Assembly (NCBI RefSeq): GCF_043290135.1
Contig: NC_134709.1
Coordinates: 66,132,556 to 66,196,555, forward strand
Direction of reading: 5' to 3'
DNA: 64,000 nucleotides
DNA from: Rhipicephalus microplus
Lineage: Eukaryota > Arthropoda > Arachnida > Ixodida > Ixodidae
A model generated the notes under the pieces. It made no database searches. It was given only the letters and a program-made list of their open reading frames with translations, and was not told where the DNA came from. A program made the position numbers and the translations under genes. Shown here in pieces: positions 19,691 through 31,480 of the stretch; the first letter of the stretch is position 1, and each line of letters opens with the position of its first letter.

Positions 19691-20900
19691 CAGACGTTGC
19701 GACTTGCGAGTATACGTTGCAAGCGACTGAAGTGCCGCGCTAGCAGCTGGCGAGCGCTCTCAACCGATCGCGGTGGCGACTTGCGCGCCGCCCCGCGACG
19801 AAATGAAATACCGGCACGCCTCATTTCAAGGCCCAACCGAGACGGTGCTGAAACCTCTCCTTCTTGCCACCACATTTCGGGTCTGCAGCCGAGTACCTCG
19901 AGCTAGATTCACCCGCGAGAGCTAAATTCCGCTGCTCCGCGCACTGAATAGTCACGTGATTAGTAAACCCGGCGCAGCAGCGCAGACGTCGCATGCACAC
20001 AGTCAGAGCTACGCTCTCGGAATCCTCGTGCATACTCTCGACTCCTATACTTATGCGAGCGATTATGTGTTTATGCAGGCCACGCGCTATCAATGAAAAG
20101 CACCAATTCACCACCAAAAACCACATTCGGTCGTCGCTGCAAAACTATAGTGGCTAGAAAAACTACTCGTGGTGTATTTCTATACACTGTAGCAAAACTT
20201 AAACATTTGCATTGTAAGCCGGCAGCCTGTTTCCTAGCCACGCCAATCCGATCACTCTTGACAGATTTGACGCTGAATCCTCTCGATCGAGAGCAGACGA
20301 CGGTCAAACGGAGGGATAGAAATAGCGGCGACACATTTACATCCGTGCCGCTAGCGGAGAAGAGCGGATGCAGCGAGGACCCAACGTTTTTGGCGAGGAC
20401 AGCATGTTTCAATGACGCGCACGTCACGTGATGCACTGTCAGCTGCGAAAATTCCTCCTTCGTTCCCTCGTGTGAATCTACCTTTAACCGCTACACCACG
20501 GCAACGGACTCTTCACTCTTTATTCTCTGACTCCAAGGCTCCCTCATTATTTCCACCGGTTCCGAAAAATGCATGGCTAAGAATTACTGGACCAGTTGGT
20601 GAGGTGAGAAGGAAAGAAGTGGATATTTAAGGGCTCATTTTTCTTCGTTAGACACAGCATTAGGAAGAACCATTGGGCAATAGGCTTCACTTCAACCAAA
20701 GGCAAATAAACATCACTTTACGACAGTTAAAAAAACCATGGGTATGGTTGTCAGAAGTAATTGTAGTGTATGTATGAAGAAAGAAAAGCAGACAAAAAAA
20801 TGCCCCCGAATCTGCATGTTACACTGCAAACGTCGTCGAAAGACGATAATCTTGCGTCTGGAGAGAGTGAACAAAACCTTTATTTGATGTTGTGCGCAAG
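19691..20900. other. Unassigned sequence upstream of the THAP remnant
   Basis: Moderately GC-rich at 19735-20060; possible 5' part of the P-like transposon. Open frames overlap on both strands at 20071-20436 without any domain, so no gene is called. Confidence 0.45.
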
Positions 20901-21395
20901 AAAATCGATTAATGGTATTTTGGAGGCGCTGCGTTAGAGTGCCTCGAGCATGTAGAGGAGGCGAACGAGTGCACCAAGGCACGTTAGACCCGAGCGCCAT
21001 CTGGCAGTTCGAAAACGAAAGCGTGCGTGCCCGCGGAGAAAGACGCGCCTGTCTCGGAGGTCATAAGGTGTACAACGCAAAGCAACGGACAGGTGCCACT
21101 ACCGTGTCGTCGTAGCAAAGCGTTGGAAACGCTTACTTTTTTTACCATCGCGTTGCACTGTCAGCGCAGCGCGATAGACGCCACAGTCCTTAGAGTTACT
21201 TGTGTGTACCTCTTCTAGTATAAAGGCACACATAAAAAAACGTCTACGTGTTGTTATGTTGCCTCAGATATGCGCAATATTTGCTTTTTTAATTGACAAT
21301 CGCACAACTATGAACGCTGAATCTTGAGCAATACTGGTGGGCGCTGCGCATGGAGTCGGTCGTTTGGTGCCGTTTGAGGTATTGTTAAGAAAGCA
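20901..21395. other. Unassigned sequence
   Basis: It contains GCGTTGGAAACGC, a short palindrome at 21119-21131, and AGCGCCATCTGGC, a motif common in the other dispersed repeats of the window. Probably repeat-derived but not classified. Confidence 0.4.
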
Positions 21396-21410
21396 CAAAC
21401 AGACAAGTGT

Positions 21411-21585
21411 TCAGACAGACAGACAGACAGGCAGGCAGACAGACAGATAGACCAAAATTTTTCCGTCGAAGGTCCACAAGAAAGACTATCGTCTTTGAAA
21501 TGTAACTTGCCACCGGCAGGAGCCGAATATGTGACCTTCAAATAACGTGTTCGATGCTCTTTCACTGAGTTACTGCGCCAGTCAT
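21411..21585 (-). repeat. Third tRNA-derived SINE type with (GTCT)n tail
   Basis: The reverse strand starts TAACTCAGTGAAAGAGCATC (box A-like), has GGTCACATATTCGGCTCCTG (box B-like) and ends in an imperfect (GTCT)n array (plus strand 21411-21450 as AGAC/AGGC units). The tRNA-like head of about 75 nt is recognisable but diverged. Confidence 0.6.
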
Positions 21586-21599
21586 CTCTCCGTCCACTT

Positions 21600-22424
21600 T
21601 ATGGGGTATACATACGCAGTGAAACGTGAGAGTGTCAGTCACGTTCAATTTCATTCGATTGCCTTTTGCTATATGTCACCGAGATCTTCGCACTACGAGT
21701 GAGAGCTACCGAAAGACTACGATTTGTCTTGCAGAAAGATAAGCTATTACACATAACCTTGCTTTAGGCCCCCTTGCCGCGATTGAGGACGTGAGAATGT
21801 TGCATTTCTTTGTTGTTTCTTTCGATTTTCCATAAAAGCTTTCGTGTTTAGCAATAGATATTCGATATTTTAAGGGCCATTCAGCTTATTGTTATAGGCC
21901 ATCGATTCTCTGTGAGAGCAGGTAAACATAGTTTGATGTGGCACTGCACAACGCGCAGAAAACTTGCCAATATGATATTTGCGGTGTTCAATGGGCGCAT
22001 TTGGTGTTTAAGGGTACTCACTCATAACGGTTTCAACCCCCGAAAGAAACTCACATGGTTGACCAGTGGAAGCACTTATTTCTTTATACGTCAGATGAAA
22101 CATTGGCCAAAAATGTTTTGTCATCCCCGCCGCTAACAAATGATGCTAAATGAAAGGAAACGGTGTGGTGACATACGTGCAGCAGTCTAACTAGAAGTCA
22201 CTGTTGTCTCTTCATAATGCCATCAGGAATCTCATTTGTTAGAAAGTACGTACGCTGACATCCTGTCAATAGCATGCTTGATAACTTACTCAGAGATTGG
22301 TGAAAATGAAGATGAAGGCCTCGAAAGATATATGACATACCTTGTTCTCTAAGTAAATACGCAGTATATAACACAAAAGATTGACAACGCTGTGCTCATG
22401 CAGTCTTCCTCTTTCACCGCCATC
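21600..22424. other. Unassigned intronic sequence
   Basis: Nothing recognised. Confidence 0.45.
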
Positions 22425-22670
22425 GCCTCACCGCGGTGGTCTAGTAGCTTCGTAAAGTACTTGGCGGCTGACCCGCAGGTCTCGGGATCGAATGCCGGCT
22501 ACAGTGGTGGCATTTTCAATGAAGGCGGAAATGATGTAAGCCCTTTTGCTCAGGTTTGGGTGCACGATAAAGAACCCCAGGTGGTATACATTTCTGGGGC
22601 CATCCACTATACGGCGTCTCTCATAATCGTATGGCGGTTTCAGGACATTAAACCGCACATATCAATAAAT
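22425..22670 (+). repeat. Ruka-like SINE, copy 5
   Basis: Full length but diverged (for example GTAGCTTCG in the box A region and CGGGATCGAATGCC as box B). Tail CAATAAATC. Confidence 0.85.
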
Positions 22671-23965
22671 CTGTCACCATCATTGTTCCTGTCCGCGCTT
22701 CTGCACCAATTATGTGAAAAGAGGGAGAAATGCGAAACGGGACCTGAAAGACTTTAAATGGAGACGATTTATTTAGTTGTTGCGTGGCACAGAGGTGGTA
22801 CTGTTATGCGGGTTGCAGCGAACGCCCTGCGTATCTAAGCCTGTACCACGTTCCACAGAAAATATCACTGTGAGCAGGCTCGGTCGCTCTCGGCGATCAC
22901 TGAGGCCGGTTTGATAACCTTAGCCACTGTCTAATTCCCGTGTCACACACGGCAAGACAAGCGCTCTTGCCGGCGAGTGTGCTCATTAAAGTCACTTCGC
23001 TGCGACAGAGTGTCTAGCCTTAGTAACAGTGGCTTCAGGACAGTCATTATATGAAGCTGCGTTTACTACATTTTTTGAACAATGGTTAATAAAAAGTGAT
23101 CTTAATTAGTAGCGAGCGAGTAGTGTAATGTCATCTCGAATCAAATTCGAATCTAATAGATGTGACTATTGGCCGAATATAGCGAATATAAAACACAATA
23201 TTTTATGGAAATTTGATGGAAACAACAAAGAAGTGAAATCTGGTAATGTCTTCGAGCACATAATGCGGTGAGTGACTGCTACCGAAAGGATACAAATTTT
23301 CATTCAGAAACATAAGCTCTTTCTCATGACCTGGATTTGGGATCTCTCGACGTGATGTGACAGCGTTTTTCGCACTTAAAAATTCTGCCTGGGTACCTAA
23401 TTAGAAAGGTTAGAAGGTATCTCGACGAAATTGTGGCAATACCTGGACAAAGTCCAGCTCCATTCTCTTTCCAGGGTGTCAAAGGCCTATCCTTTTCGGG
23501 TACGTAGGACACAATGAAGTATTTCTGGAGCTATTGGCGGAAAGCTCTGAGCTCAGTGTGCTGGTTATTTGTTGACGCTTGCATTTCGAGATTCATCGAG
23601 GCTGCGCACTGCCCTTTTTTTTCGCTGCAGCTATTATGCCAGCAAATAACGTAACTCACTGGAAAATAAGCATGTGGTCGTTTTTGATCCAGGGTGCCAG
23701 TGAAAGTTACTACGAAAGCCATTTTGTATAACAACGTTTGGATTAGTTTTTGGCTACCCCTGCCTAACGGAGTTGCACCGTTGGCGTATGTCGCGTGTTG
23801 CATAGTAGTTTTGCCGAATCGAATTATTCGATTAGGTATCATCCGATTGGAATTCAATACTTGAGTATTCTCACACCTCTTTTTAATGGATAAAAATGCA
23901 CTATATCACAAAAAAAACTACTTTTGATATACTCGCTTTCAGTCAGCTTAGAGCCAGGGCCCGCA
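22671..23965. other. Intron 3 segment, unassigned
   Basis: AT-rich with no recognisable element. Confidence 0.45.
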
Positions 23966-23971
23966 ACGGCA

Positions 23972-24018
23972 TGCGTGAGTGAGTGAGTGAGTGAGTGAGT
24001 GAGTGAGTGAGTGAGTGA
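23972..24018. repeat. (GTGA)n microsatellite
   Basis: About eleven uninterrupted GTGA units followed by a degenerate GCGA stretch to 24036. It lies 300 bp before the Walker B exon. Confidence 0.95.
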
Positions 24019-24326
24019 TCGGGCGAGCGAGCGAGTATGAACTGCCCAGCACAAGCTGGGAACGGGCCGCAACCACCGTAAGTATAGCCATTGCCTCGGC
24101 CACCACTGCCAAGTTAAACTTACCTTTCTCGTAGACGTGGCAGCGTGCCGCCAAAGTGACAGTCAGGGGGCGCATGTGCACTCGCTAAAAGTGACACTAA
24201 GTGTTCCACTGTGGCTAGAGTATAAAGAAAGAAGTCTACGAAAGAGTAAATGAATGTTGACATTCTCGAAGTACTTTTGGAAAACTAAAACTATCGCTTT
24301 TGTTGTGGTCGTTGCTGCTCTAACAG

Positions 24327-24537
24327 CTAGTCGTGCTGGACGAGCCCACAGCCGGCTTGCACACGCCGGACGCGCGCGAAATCTGGGAGATACTTATGCG
24401 CCTGCGCGGATCGGTCTCGCTCTTCTTCTCCACGCACAACATGACCGAGGCGGACGTGCTGGCCGACCGAGTGGTGTGCCTCAGCGCCGGCATCGTCATC
24501 TGCAACGCCTCACCGACTCACCTCAAGAACGTTTACG
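24327..24537 (+). CDS. ABCA exon: Walker B, D-loop and H-loop of NBD1
   Basis: The exon begins CTAGTCGTG after CTGCTCTAACAG and ends TAC-G before GTGAGTGG, phase 0 in and phase 1 out. It encodes Walker B plus the catalytic Glu (LVVLDEP), a D-loop-like TAGLHTPDAR, and the H-loop FFSTHNMTEADVLADR, in family-typical spacing. The D-loop normally reads S/T-A/S-G-x-D; here the Asp is His. The end of the exon (LSAGIVICNASPTHLKNVYG) is the usual ABCA close of the NBD. Base composition is distinctly GC-rich compared with the AT-rich intron around it. Confidence 0.92.
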
Positions 24538-25240
24538 GTGAGTGGCAGAGAGAGTTCCCGTGGCAGAGTGACCTACAAAAATGTATTGAAGTGACGTCAC
24601 CTGCGGGGGACGGACGGTGGGGGGGGGGGGGGCTAGCGCATGATTTCCGATACCTGTAGGTCGCACATCGAATGACATCAATGACATTGAGTCCTATTTA
24701 GTTTTGTACTAGCTCGAGCTAATTTCCACATTTCTGAAAATATGGCCGAGCCAGCAGCAGTTCATGTAGAACTTCATGAGATGTTGAAGCCAGGGTCCCG
24801 GCAGTCTCCTGAATTTCAAGTTAAACTTCAGGCTCTGTGAACAGGTAGGTTGTTCTCATTTCAACTCAGAAGATAGAACTTCAGCTGTCAATTTTTGCGT
24901 TTAGGGACGCACCACGATTACCTGAAAGCAATCCAGTACTGTTTTGAAATATGCTCATGAATGTGAGTGTTTGTTAGGTGTGCTTTTAGTTGACCTGAAG
25001 TACTCCAAAATGCATATTTAGGTACCTAAAATTAAGATTTTGCTCCTCCAAAAATTGCTCCAAATTTATCTTCGTGATTGGCAGCACTGGTACATTATGA
25101 GTTTAACTTTTAGAGACCAATAGAGGGCAGAGTGGGTCAGGGAACCAATTGGTGGTAAAGCGGCCATGACTCAGTGACGCAGCAAATGGTGGTTTTCAGT
25201 GAAATGTAAAACTACGGGTTTATTCGTGTATATAACGAAA
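24538..25240. other. Intron 4 segment, unassigned
   Basis: A G run at about 24617-24632; otherwise nothing recognised. Confidence 0.45.
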
Positions 25241-25242
25241 AA

Positions 25243-25340
25243 GAACGTGGCTGATCCGTCTTTTTAGGAATCGGTATACCACGAGAGCAAAACATGCCTT
25301 CACAGAGGTAGTTGAGCGTTTATTTGGGCATTGTTTCTCA
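25243..25340 (+). repeat. Dispersed repeat (TTTTAGGAATCGGT type), partial copy
   Basis: CTTTTTAGGAATCGGTATACCACGAGAG…AAAACATGCCTTCACAGAGGT parallels 28150-28200 (TTTTAGGAATCGGTGTAACACGA…AAACGTGTCTTTACAAAAGT). Class unknown. Confidence 0.5.
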
Positions 25341-25519
25341 ATAAGGGCGAACGAATGAGTGCTACAGCAACAAATTGCGAAGTTGCGCGAAGAACGACAA
25401 GCAGTTCGAAACTTGCAGCGCGCACCTCAAGCAGAAAGCACGTACAAAATGAGCATACACAGGACGTGCCCGGACTACTAACTGTTACAGCTCGATATTT
25501 AGAGCGCTCTTGGATAAAT

Positions 25520-25749
25520 ATGTGTAGTTTAACGTTCCAAAACTACCATATGCTTATGAGAGACGCCTTAGTAGAGGGCTGCCGGAAATTTCGACCACTT
25601 GCAGTTTTTTTAACGTGCACCGAATGGGCACACGGGTCTACAGCATTTTCGCCTCCATAGAAAGTGCAGCCTCCGCAGCCAGGATTCGATGCTGAGACTG
25701 GTGAGTCAGCAGCCGAGTACTTTAGCCACTAGAACACCGCGGCGGGGGC
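25520..25749 (-). repeat. Ruka-like SINE, copy 6
   Basis: A reverse-orientation copy; the head at 25680-25749 shows tRNA boxes with a few changes. The unit ends in the GCCGCGGTG-type start at 25749. Confidence 0.88.
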
Positions 25750-25809
25750 ATCGTGCTGTTCGAACAGAAAGACGCACGAAACAAACCCACAAGTAAACAG
25801 GGCACACGC

Positions 25810-26120
25810 GCGTACTGTCACAATTCTTACTTTTTCGTGAGTAAGCAGTGTGCTGCTTTCGTAAAAGCGTCCGCGGCGGCGAGTGGTGTGACCTTCGTGC
25901 TGTCACGAGTCTGACAAGCGCGTGAGCTGAAGAGAGAACGCCCCGTGGAGGCGGCACTCATCGAAACACTAGAGGCGACGACCTTGAGAGCGCGCTCGAC
26001 GCGAGACCCTCGCGCCATCTCGCTACTGATGACAAAAACGCAATGAAATTGCGGAGCTCGGAAGGCCGACAAACAGTCTATGGTGCATACAAATAGCTTG
26101 CCGTTAGCAATCTTCACAAC
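25810..26120 (+). repeat. Possible third copy of the TATA-containing dispersed repeat
   Basis: It shares GCGCCATCTCGCTACTGATG and ACAAATAGCTTGCCGTTAGC with the ends of copies 1 and 2, but the middle is too diverged to align by eye. Confidence 0.4.
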
Positions 26121-27260
26121 GTACACTTTGTGGTTTATTAGCGCCGCACGCTGCGGATTGAGAGGTCACTGCTTCGACATCCCGCGGCAGAACGTTTCCT
26201 TCTCACTTTTTTTTTATTTGCAATGGGTTGGTGTATATTTTACAACGTCATATCCGTGGCGGAAATACGTCAGCAAAGCCCTGATGAACCCCTGCATAAA
26301 ACACTTTAGTGTTAAAAAAATGAATGGCAAAACAATTCTGAAATGAGTCTTAGAAGTTCCGGCTGTACACATCGCCCACTGCCGGTGATCGCCGTATCGA
26401 TGAGGCTCGTTCGACGTCATACGCTTCATGAAGTATAGCCGTCATCTTTTATCACAGTGTGAACCACTGTGAACAGTTCAATTTTCAACACCAAGCTGAA
26501 GAAAGCTGAAATAGCTTCATTTTACGGGAAGCTGGCCACAAAACAAAATCGTTAAGCGGATTAGAAACTTTCGCAAAGCAAGCGGCTTGTTTCGTCACGC
26601 TTCGCAAGAGCTCCAGTGTTTCGCACACTTCCGGGCCACTGGTATATTTATATAAATTCTAGTTAAAAAATTAAGTTATCACAAAATGCGGTGAAATTCC
26701 GCCAGGATGTGTGTGAACACCCAAAAGTTAAACCACAAAACACGCATTACGAGCGGAAATTGGATGCCATGGCTCCTTTAGGGACGTCTTATTGTCGAAG
26801 TCAAGAACAAATGGGCATGTGCAGGGCTTGTAACCCGTACGCAACTCAACTACTGGTCATCAAGAGTAACAGACTGGATCGCAAGAGGAGGCAAGTGCAT
26901 GGAAAAGAAAGCGGAAATCGGGTCAGGAGATGAAATCCTCATGAATGCTTGATAAAACTTGATTTTGTTCAAAAAGCAACTGCGGAGTATTCCGTGTTAT
27001 ATGGCCATCAGCCCATGGTTGAAAGCCACCTGTGTGATCCACTCCATGACCCTTGTTTGCACGACTGGGTCTGAGAGTTTGCAGTGATAACGAAACCGGA
27101 GGAAGCACACGACCCTGTTCATTGGGAAATTGTGGGACAGGGCTTTGTTTTGTACTGGGCGTAGTCAGGATGATGAAAATGGTGTTGGTGAGCATGACAG
27201 TTGGTCCGCTAACGTCTCAGCCGGGACGGCGAGTGTTCATAATACCGCTGAACTGCGCAG
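26121..27260. other. Intron 4, 3' part, unassigned
   Basis: Ends with the acceptor of the regulatory-tail exon. The frame is open for some 200 bp upstream of the acceptor, but that part has no ABCA similarity. Confidence 0.45.
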
Positions 27261-27516
27261 GCGTGGGCTACAAAATGACCTTGTCGAAGAGCGCGTCGGT
27301 GCCCTTCCAACGTGGGGAAGTGTTGTCCGTGGTGAAGAGGTGCGCACCCGAAGCCGCGTACGTTCGCGAGTCGCCCGTCGTGGCCACGATCGCTCTGCAC
27401 ACGGTCGTGACTCTGGGTTTCGACCGCATGTTCTTGGAGCTCGAGATGCGCAGCCATCACCTGGGTATCAGCTCCATCGGACTGAGCGCGTCTACGCTCA
27501 GGGATATCTACATCAA
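27261..27516 (+). CDS. ABCA exon: regulatory tail after NBD1
   Basis: Acceptor AACTGCGCAG, donor CATCAA-GTGAGC; phase 1 in, phase 2 out, 256 bp. The peptide starts VGYKMTLSKSASVPF and ends LGISSIGLSASTLRDIYIK. This matches the segment that follows each NBD in ABCA transporters (a GYxL motif, about 70 variable residues, then LGI-x-S-x-G-x-S-x-x-TLE-x-x-F). The ending is the most conserved part and makes the assignment to ABCA, not ABCG or ABCB, firm. The variable middle has lost obvious similarity, as is usual. Confidence 0.88.
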
Positions 27517-28139
27517 GTGAGCTTGCTTTCTATACCAAGTTGTTGCCGGTGCGTACTTTAGGAACTTAGATATTTCATTTCATGAAGTAAGGAGTGGCCT
27601 CTGAGATCCGTTTTGGGAACATGACGAAGCACTATGTTAATTCAAACAATACACCAAGACGCCTGTGTCAAGTCTCACAAGAGATACCCAAGTCGAGCAA
27701 AAGTAAGGGGCCAGTTCCAGATTTTTTCTTTTTTCCTGTATACTAAATAATGCTGATACATACTTTGGCACCATAGCTATTTCGTTTTATTAGGATGAAG
27801 TTTCATTGACCAAGATTACCGGCGAAGAGTGATTTTGTCGTGAAGTATGTGTGCATTCAAATATTTTATGTTTATGTTAAATGATATTCTTAACAGTATT
27901 TCCTTCTTTGTAAATCACTGTTCTCCACATCCCCACGTATTGCGCGTGAAGGCCATTGAGGGCAAAATAAATGATAAAGCTATGGTTGTAATGGTGAAGC
28001 TGAGAGCTTTTTCACAGTTGCGCCAAGAAAAAAACAGGAAGTATTGTAAAGTATTTGTGTACACTGTCTGGGGACGCCGGTAAGTTGTTCTTTAAACAGT
28101 TATAGGCTTGTTTTTGTGTGTTTAGTAGAACATGGTTGA
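27517..28139. other. Intron 5 segment, unassigned
   Basis: AT-rich, nothing recognised. Confidence 0.45.
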
Positions 28140-28460
28140 TTTCGTTATTTTAGGAATCGGTGTAACACGAACGTGAAACGTGTCTTTACAAAAGTATGGT
28201 TTATAATTTACTGTACATATATAGGAGAGCCTGCGCAATGTCTGTTGGCGTTTAACAGCTAAAGTACCGTTAATTGTAAATACGTCCACGTCGACGTTTA
28301 GTAATACATGTTGATCCCGATGGCAACGCCGATGATTAACGGTTGACTAATGATTAAACTTGCTTTTGTGGTCATGTGGTAGCTATAGTAAACGGTGAAA
28401 GCGGAACTAACGAAAGCGGCGTTACAGCACGGCTGATTGTATGCCAAATTTCGCTAAGGT
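28140..28460 (+). repeat. Dispersed repeat (TTTTAGGAATCGGT type), longer copy
   Basis: Related to 25243-25340. It continues with GCCTGCGCAATGTCTGTTGG, TTTAACAGCTAAAGTACCG and ACGTCCACGTCGACG. I recall similar widespread repeats in tick genomes but cannot name the family. Confidence 0.5.
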
Positions 28461-28867
28461 CTTCTACTCATGGCATGTAAGGAATATTAGACAGATTTGG
28501 TTGAGCTCCCGTAACGGCTCTGCGAAAGCCGTCTGCCATTGGAAATGGCTGGCAAACTGCGTCTGCAAAGTTTCTGCGGACGCCCAAACAAATATGTCTA
28601 CTGCCCGATTAAAGGCAAACATCTGCATGGAGGTTCAAAAAAAAAAAAATGCTGGAGTGAAAATCGTTGCCCAGGAGTGAAGCCGTGCCTATGACAAGAT
28701 GGTGGCTGCGGTGGACACCTTATTAGGGGCATGATTAAGTATCGCCGTTCAGCGATGAAAAACAAAGCGTTTCCATCGCACGCCCAAAGAGCTTAATGTG
28801 GAAACTTTTTCCGGTCACACAGTGATCAAAGCGCGTCTATTACTAGTTTTCCTTATTAACCCTCTAA

Positions 28868-30148
28868 TTGGAGGCAAAGGTTTTCGGAGATTCAATCATC
28901 CATACTGGTTTTTGTGTGTTATGTTTGCGGGAACAACTGTCCTTTAATGCCGAACATGTCGTTAAATTCCTGCATGAAATCTTCCGTGTTTCATTGTTGT
29001 CATCAAAGCTACCATGTGATTGGAAAGCCGCACGCATAAGTCCTGTATTTAAGAAAGGTGATCGCTTGTCGCCTCAAAATTACCGACCCATATCCTTGAC
29101 CTCACCCTGCTGCAAATTAATAGAACACATAATTGCTACACAAATTGGAAATTTTTTGACTCAACATTCAATCCTGACCAATTTTCAACACGGCTTTAGA
29201 AAGGTATATTCGACAGTGACGCAACTAGTTACAATAATCCACTCATTTGCACTTAACCTGGATAACAATAGGCAAACTGACATAATATTTTTGGATTTCA
29301 GTAAGGCATTCGACAGGGTTCCACACGACAAATTGATCTTGAAACTTAAACGTATTGGCCTTCCCGAAATCCTTGTAAACTGGATTGCTGACTATCTAAA
29401 TAACCGTGAACAGTTTGTTGCTATTAATGACCAGCGTTCGCAGTCTCTACAGGTCACATCAGGTGTACCCCAAGGAAGCGTCCTAGGGCCATTGCTTTTT
29501 CTTTTATACATAAATGGTATTGTTAATGTCATCACCCCTTCTGTACAAATTAGATTATTTGCAGACGATTGTGTTTTGTTCCGGGATATTAACTCTTTAG
29601 ATGATCAAAATGAACTTAACTCAAACCTTCATAATATTCATCTGTGGTGCAATGAGTGGGGAATGATCCTTAATGCAGAAAAGAGTGTCTGCATGCGTTT
29701 TACACGTAAGAAAGTTCCACTAAATAATACGTACCAGCTTGGGTCTTCAACTCTTAGAGAGGTTACAAGCTACAAATATCTGGGCCTAACTATAAGTAGT
29801 AATTTGCCTTGGAACATGCATGTAGACAACATATGTTCAGCTGCCTTTCGGAAACTTGGTTTTCTAAGACATAAACTGCGTACCTGTTCTGCCAATGTAA
29901 AGCTTCTTAGTTATTATTCTTTTATACGACCTAAACTGGAATACGCCAGCATTGTATGGGACCCTTACACTAAGCTTAATATTAACAAACTTGAGCGGGT
30001 TCAAAGGAAAGCTGTTCGGTTTGTATATTCAAAATACTTACCGTCGGATTCACCTTCCGCGCTGATGTCTGCAAACGACATTCAGACCCTTGAATCCCGC
30101 AGACACGAACAACGGCTGGATTTCCTTCAATTATTACTTAATCAATAA
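28868..30148 (+). pseudogene. LINE reverse transcriptase (interrupted C-terminus)
   Basis: RT blocks in order: LPCDWKAARISPVFKKGD, NYRPISLTSPCCKLIEHII, motif A IFLDFSKAFDRVPHD, motif B SGVPQGSVLGPLLFLLYING, motif C IRLFADDCVLF, then SYKYLGLTIS and KLERVQRKAVRFVYSKY. All catalytic Asp are present. The similarity begins only near residue 20, so the element starts at about 28920 and the leading residues are flank. A TAA at 30146-30148 cuts the frame; the same frame then stays open for a further 56 codons with the usual family end (FLSTRDTRHNHPNLL, FPRTVSDWNKL) to a stop at about 30319. So the copy lacks its N-terminal endonuclease and carries one nonsense change. Confidence 0.88.
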
Positions 30149-30614
30149 CTCGCAATCGATTCATCGCCTTACTTATCTTTTCTGTCAACAAGGGACACAC
30201 GACATAATCATCCCAATTTGCTAACCCCATTTTTTGCGAGAACCAATGCCTTTATGTATTCTTTTTTTCCGCGAACAGTGTCGGACTGGAACAAGTTATG
30301 TGAACCTCACTCATTGTAACGTATGTGTAACGTATTGTAAAGTATGAGGTATGTAATGTATTGTCGTTGTTTGGCGTAAGTTACTACTTGTGTTGTGGAA
30401 CATAGTGTAATGTAGTGTTGTAGAACCGGGTGTGTTGTTGCCTTGCATATTGAAGTTTATTGTAGTGTATAGAGCGAAGCGTGATGTTGTTACATAACGA
30501 AGTGTATTGTAGCGTGTCAAACAAAGTGTGTTTTTCGTATGATGTATGTCATTACGCCTGTGGTATGTGTGACGTGCCCTTCCTGCTTGGACCACTTAGT
30601 GTCCGCAGTATCTA

Positions 30615-30690
<76 letters not shown>

Positions 30691-30691
30691 A
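28920..30691 (+). mobile_element. CR1/Jockey-like LINE, 5' truncated
   Basis: Reverse transcriptase domain, 3' UTR rich in GTAATGTATTGT-type words (30317-30560), a small stem-loop (GGACCACTTAGTGTCC, 30592-30607) and a (TAAA)n tail of about 75 bp (30616-30691). Endonuclease and ORF1 are absent. The tail and stem-loop recur at 33318-33395. Confidence 0.85.
30616..30691 (+). repeat. (TAAA)n LINE tail microsatellite
   Basis: About 18 uninterrupted AAAT units ending the LINE. Confidence 0.95.
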
Positions 30692-31224
30692 CCTAATGAA
30701 GCATTTACACTAACATATCAAAGCCACTGGATCTCTAAGTGGGCATTACCAGAAAAGAGCATGTTTCCGCCATCTTGGCAGTGGCAAAAGCTGGCTTCAC
30801 TTCTGCTGGAAAGGCATTGCGGGAGCTTCCACTCCCGCAATTTTTCTTCACACCTCCTTGCTTCTCTGTGGGCCGTCCATGATATTTTGCGGGGGGAGCG
30901 TAAACGGGGAACGAGGAGTCACAACCAGATAAAGCAGGTGCATTGCTCTATGTGTTGTAGAGATATTTTGGTATGTATGGATGATTTGAGCCACGCCAAC
31001 GCTTTGGGCAAAGTCACCACATCGTGGTGTGTCAAGGCGTGGACAAAATTGCACGTATTCTATTAGAAACGCATCAGGGCGGATTCACGCGTAGAAACAA
31101 CGCGTTAAAGGAACTACTCGTGGGTGTGAAGGTCATGATGCATTACTAAACTTTACTAAACTTTACTTTACTGTGAGGGGGAAGTGGTAGATATAAAAGA
31201 CATGTTTTAAAGCCTACAAAGTAC
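30692..31224. other. Unassigned intronic sequence
   Basis: Nothing recognised. Confidence 0.45.
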
Positions 31225-31226
31225 GG

Positions 31227-31480
31227 GACCTTGGCGCACTGGATAAGGTGCTCCGCAACTGTTGTCGCTGCACCAAGAGGTCGTGGGATCGACTCCCTTA
31301 GATGGAACTTTTAGATTCGAAGCAGCTTATGCCGGAGTTCAATCTGGTGTTGTGCGGCGTCACCACCCTTACTGCGCATGCAACAGTTTGCCCAAGCACT
31401 GCCAGAACGTGCTCAGGCGCAAGCGCGTTCCGGACTGTGTAAGGGCAACGCCTCCTTTTTCTAGGAGGCTTTGGTAAGGG
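31227..31480 (+). repeat. Fourth tRNA-like SINE candidate
   Basis: ACCTTGGCGCACTGGATAAGG (box A-like) and GGTCGTGGGATCGACTCCC (box B-like) are spaced as in a tRNA with a long variable region. The following sequence has no tRNA 3' end, so this is a SINE candidate, not a tRNA gene. Only one copy is seen here. Confidence 0.45.

Noticed and set aside
20071..20436. Overlapping 112- and 121-codon frames on opposite strands
   Set aside because: No domain, no splice or start context, and mutual overlap; likely chance open frames.
23972..24036. CRISPR-like or telomeric array
   Set aside because: It is a plain (GTGA)n microsatellite without spacers.
31227..31300. tRNA gene with boxes A and B
   Set aside because: No closed acceptor stem could be drawn with the downstream sequence; better explained as a SINE head.
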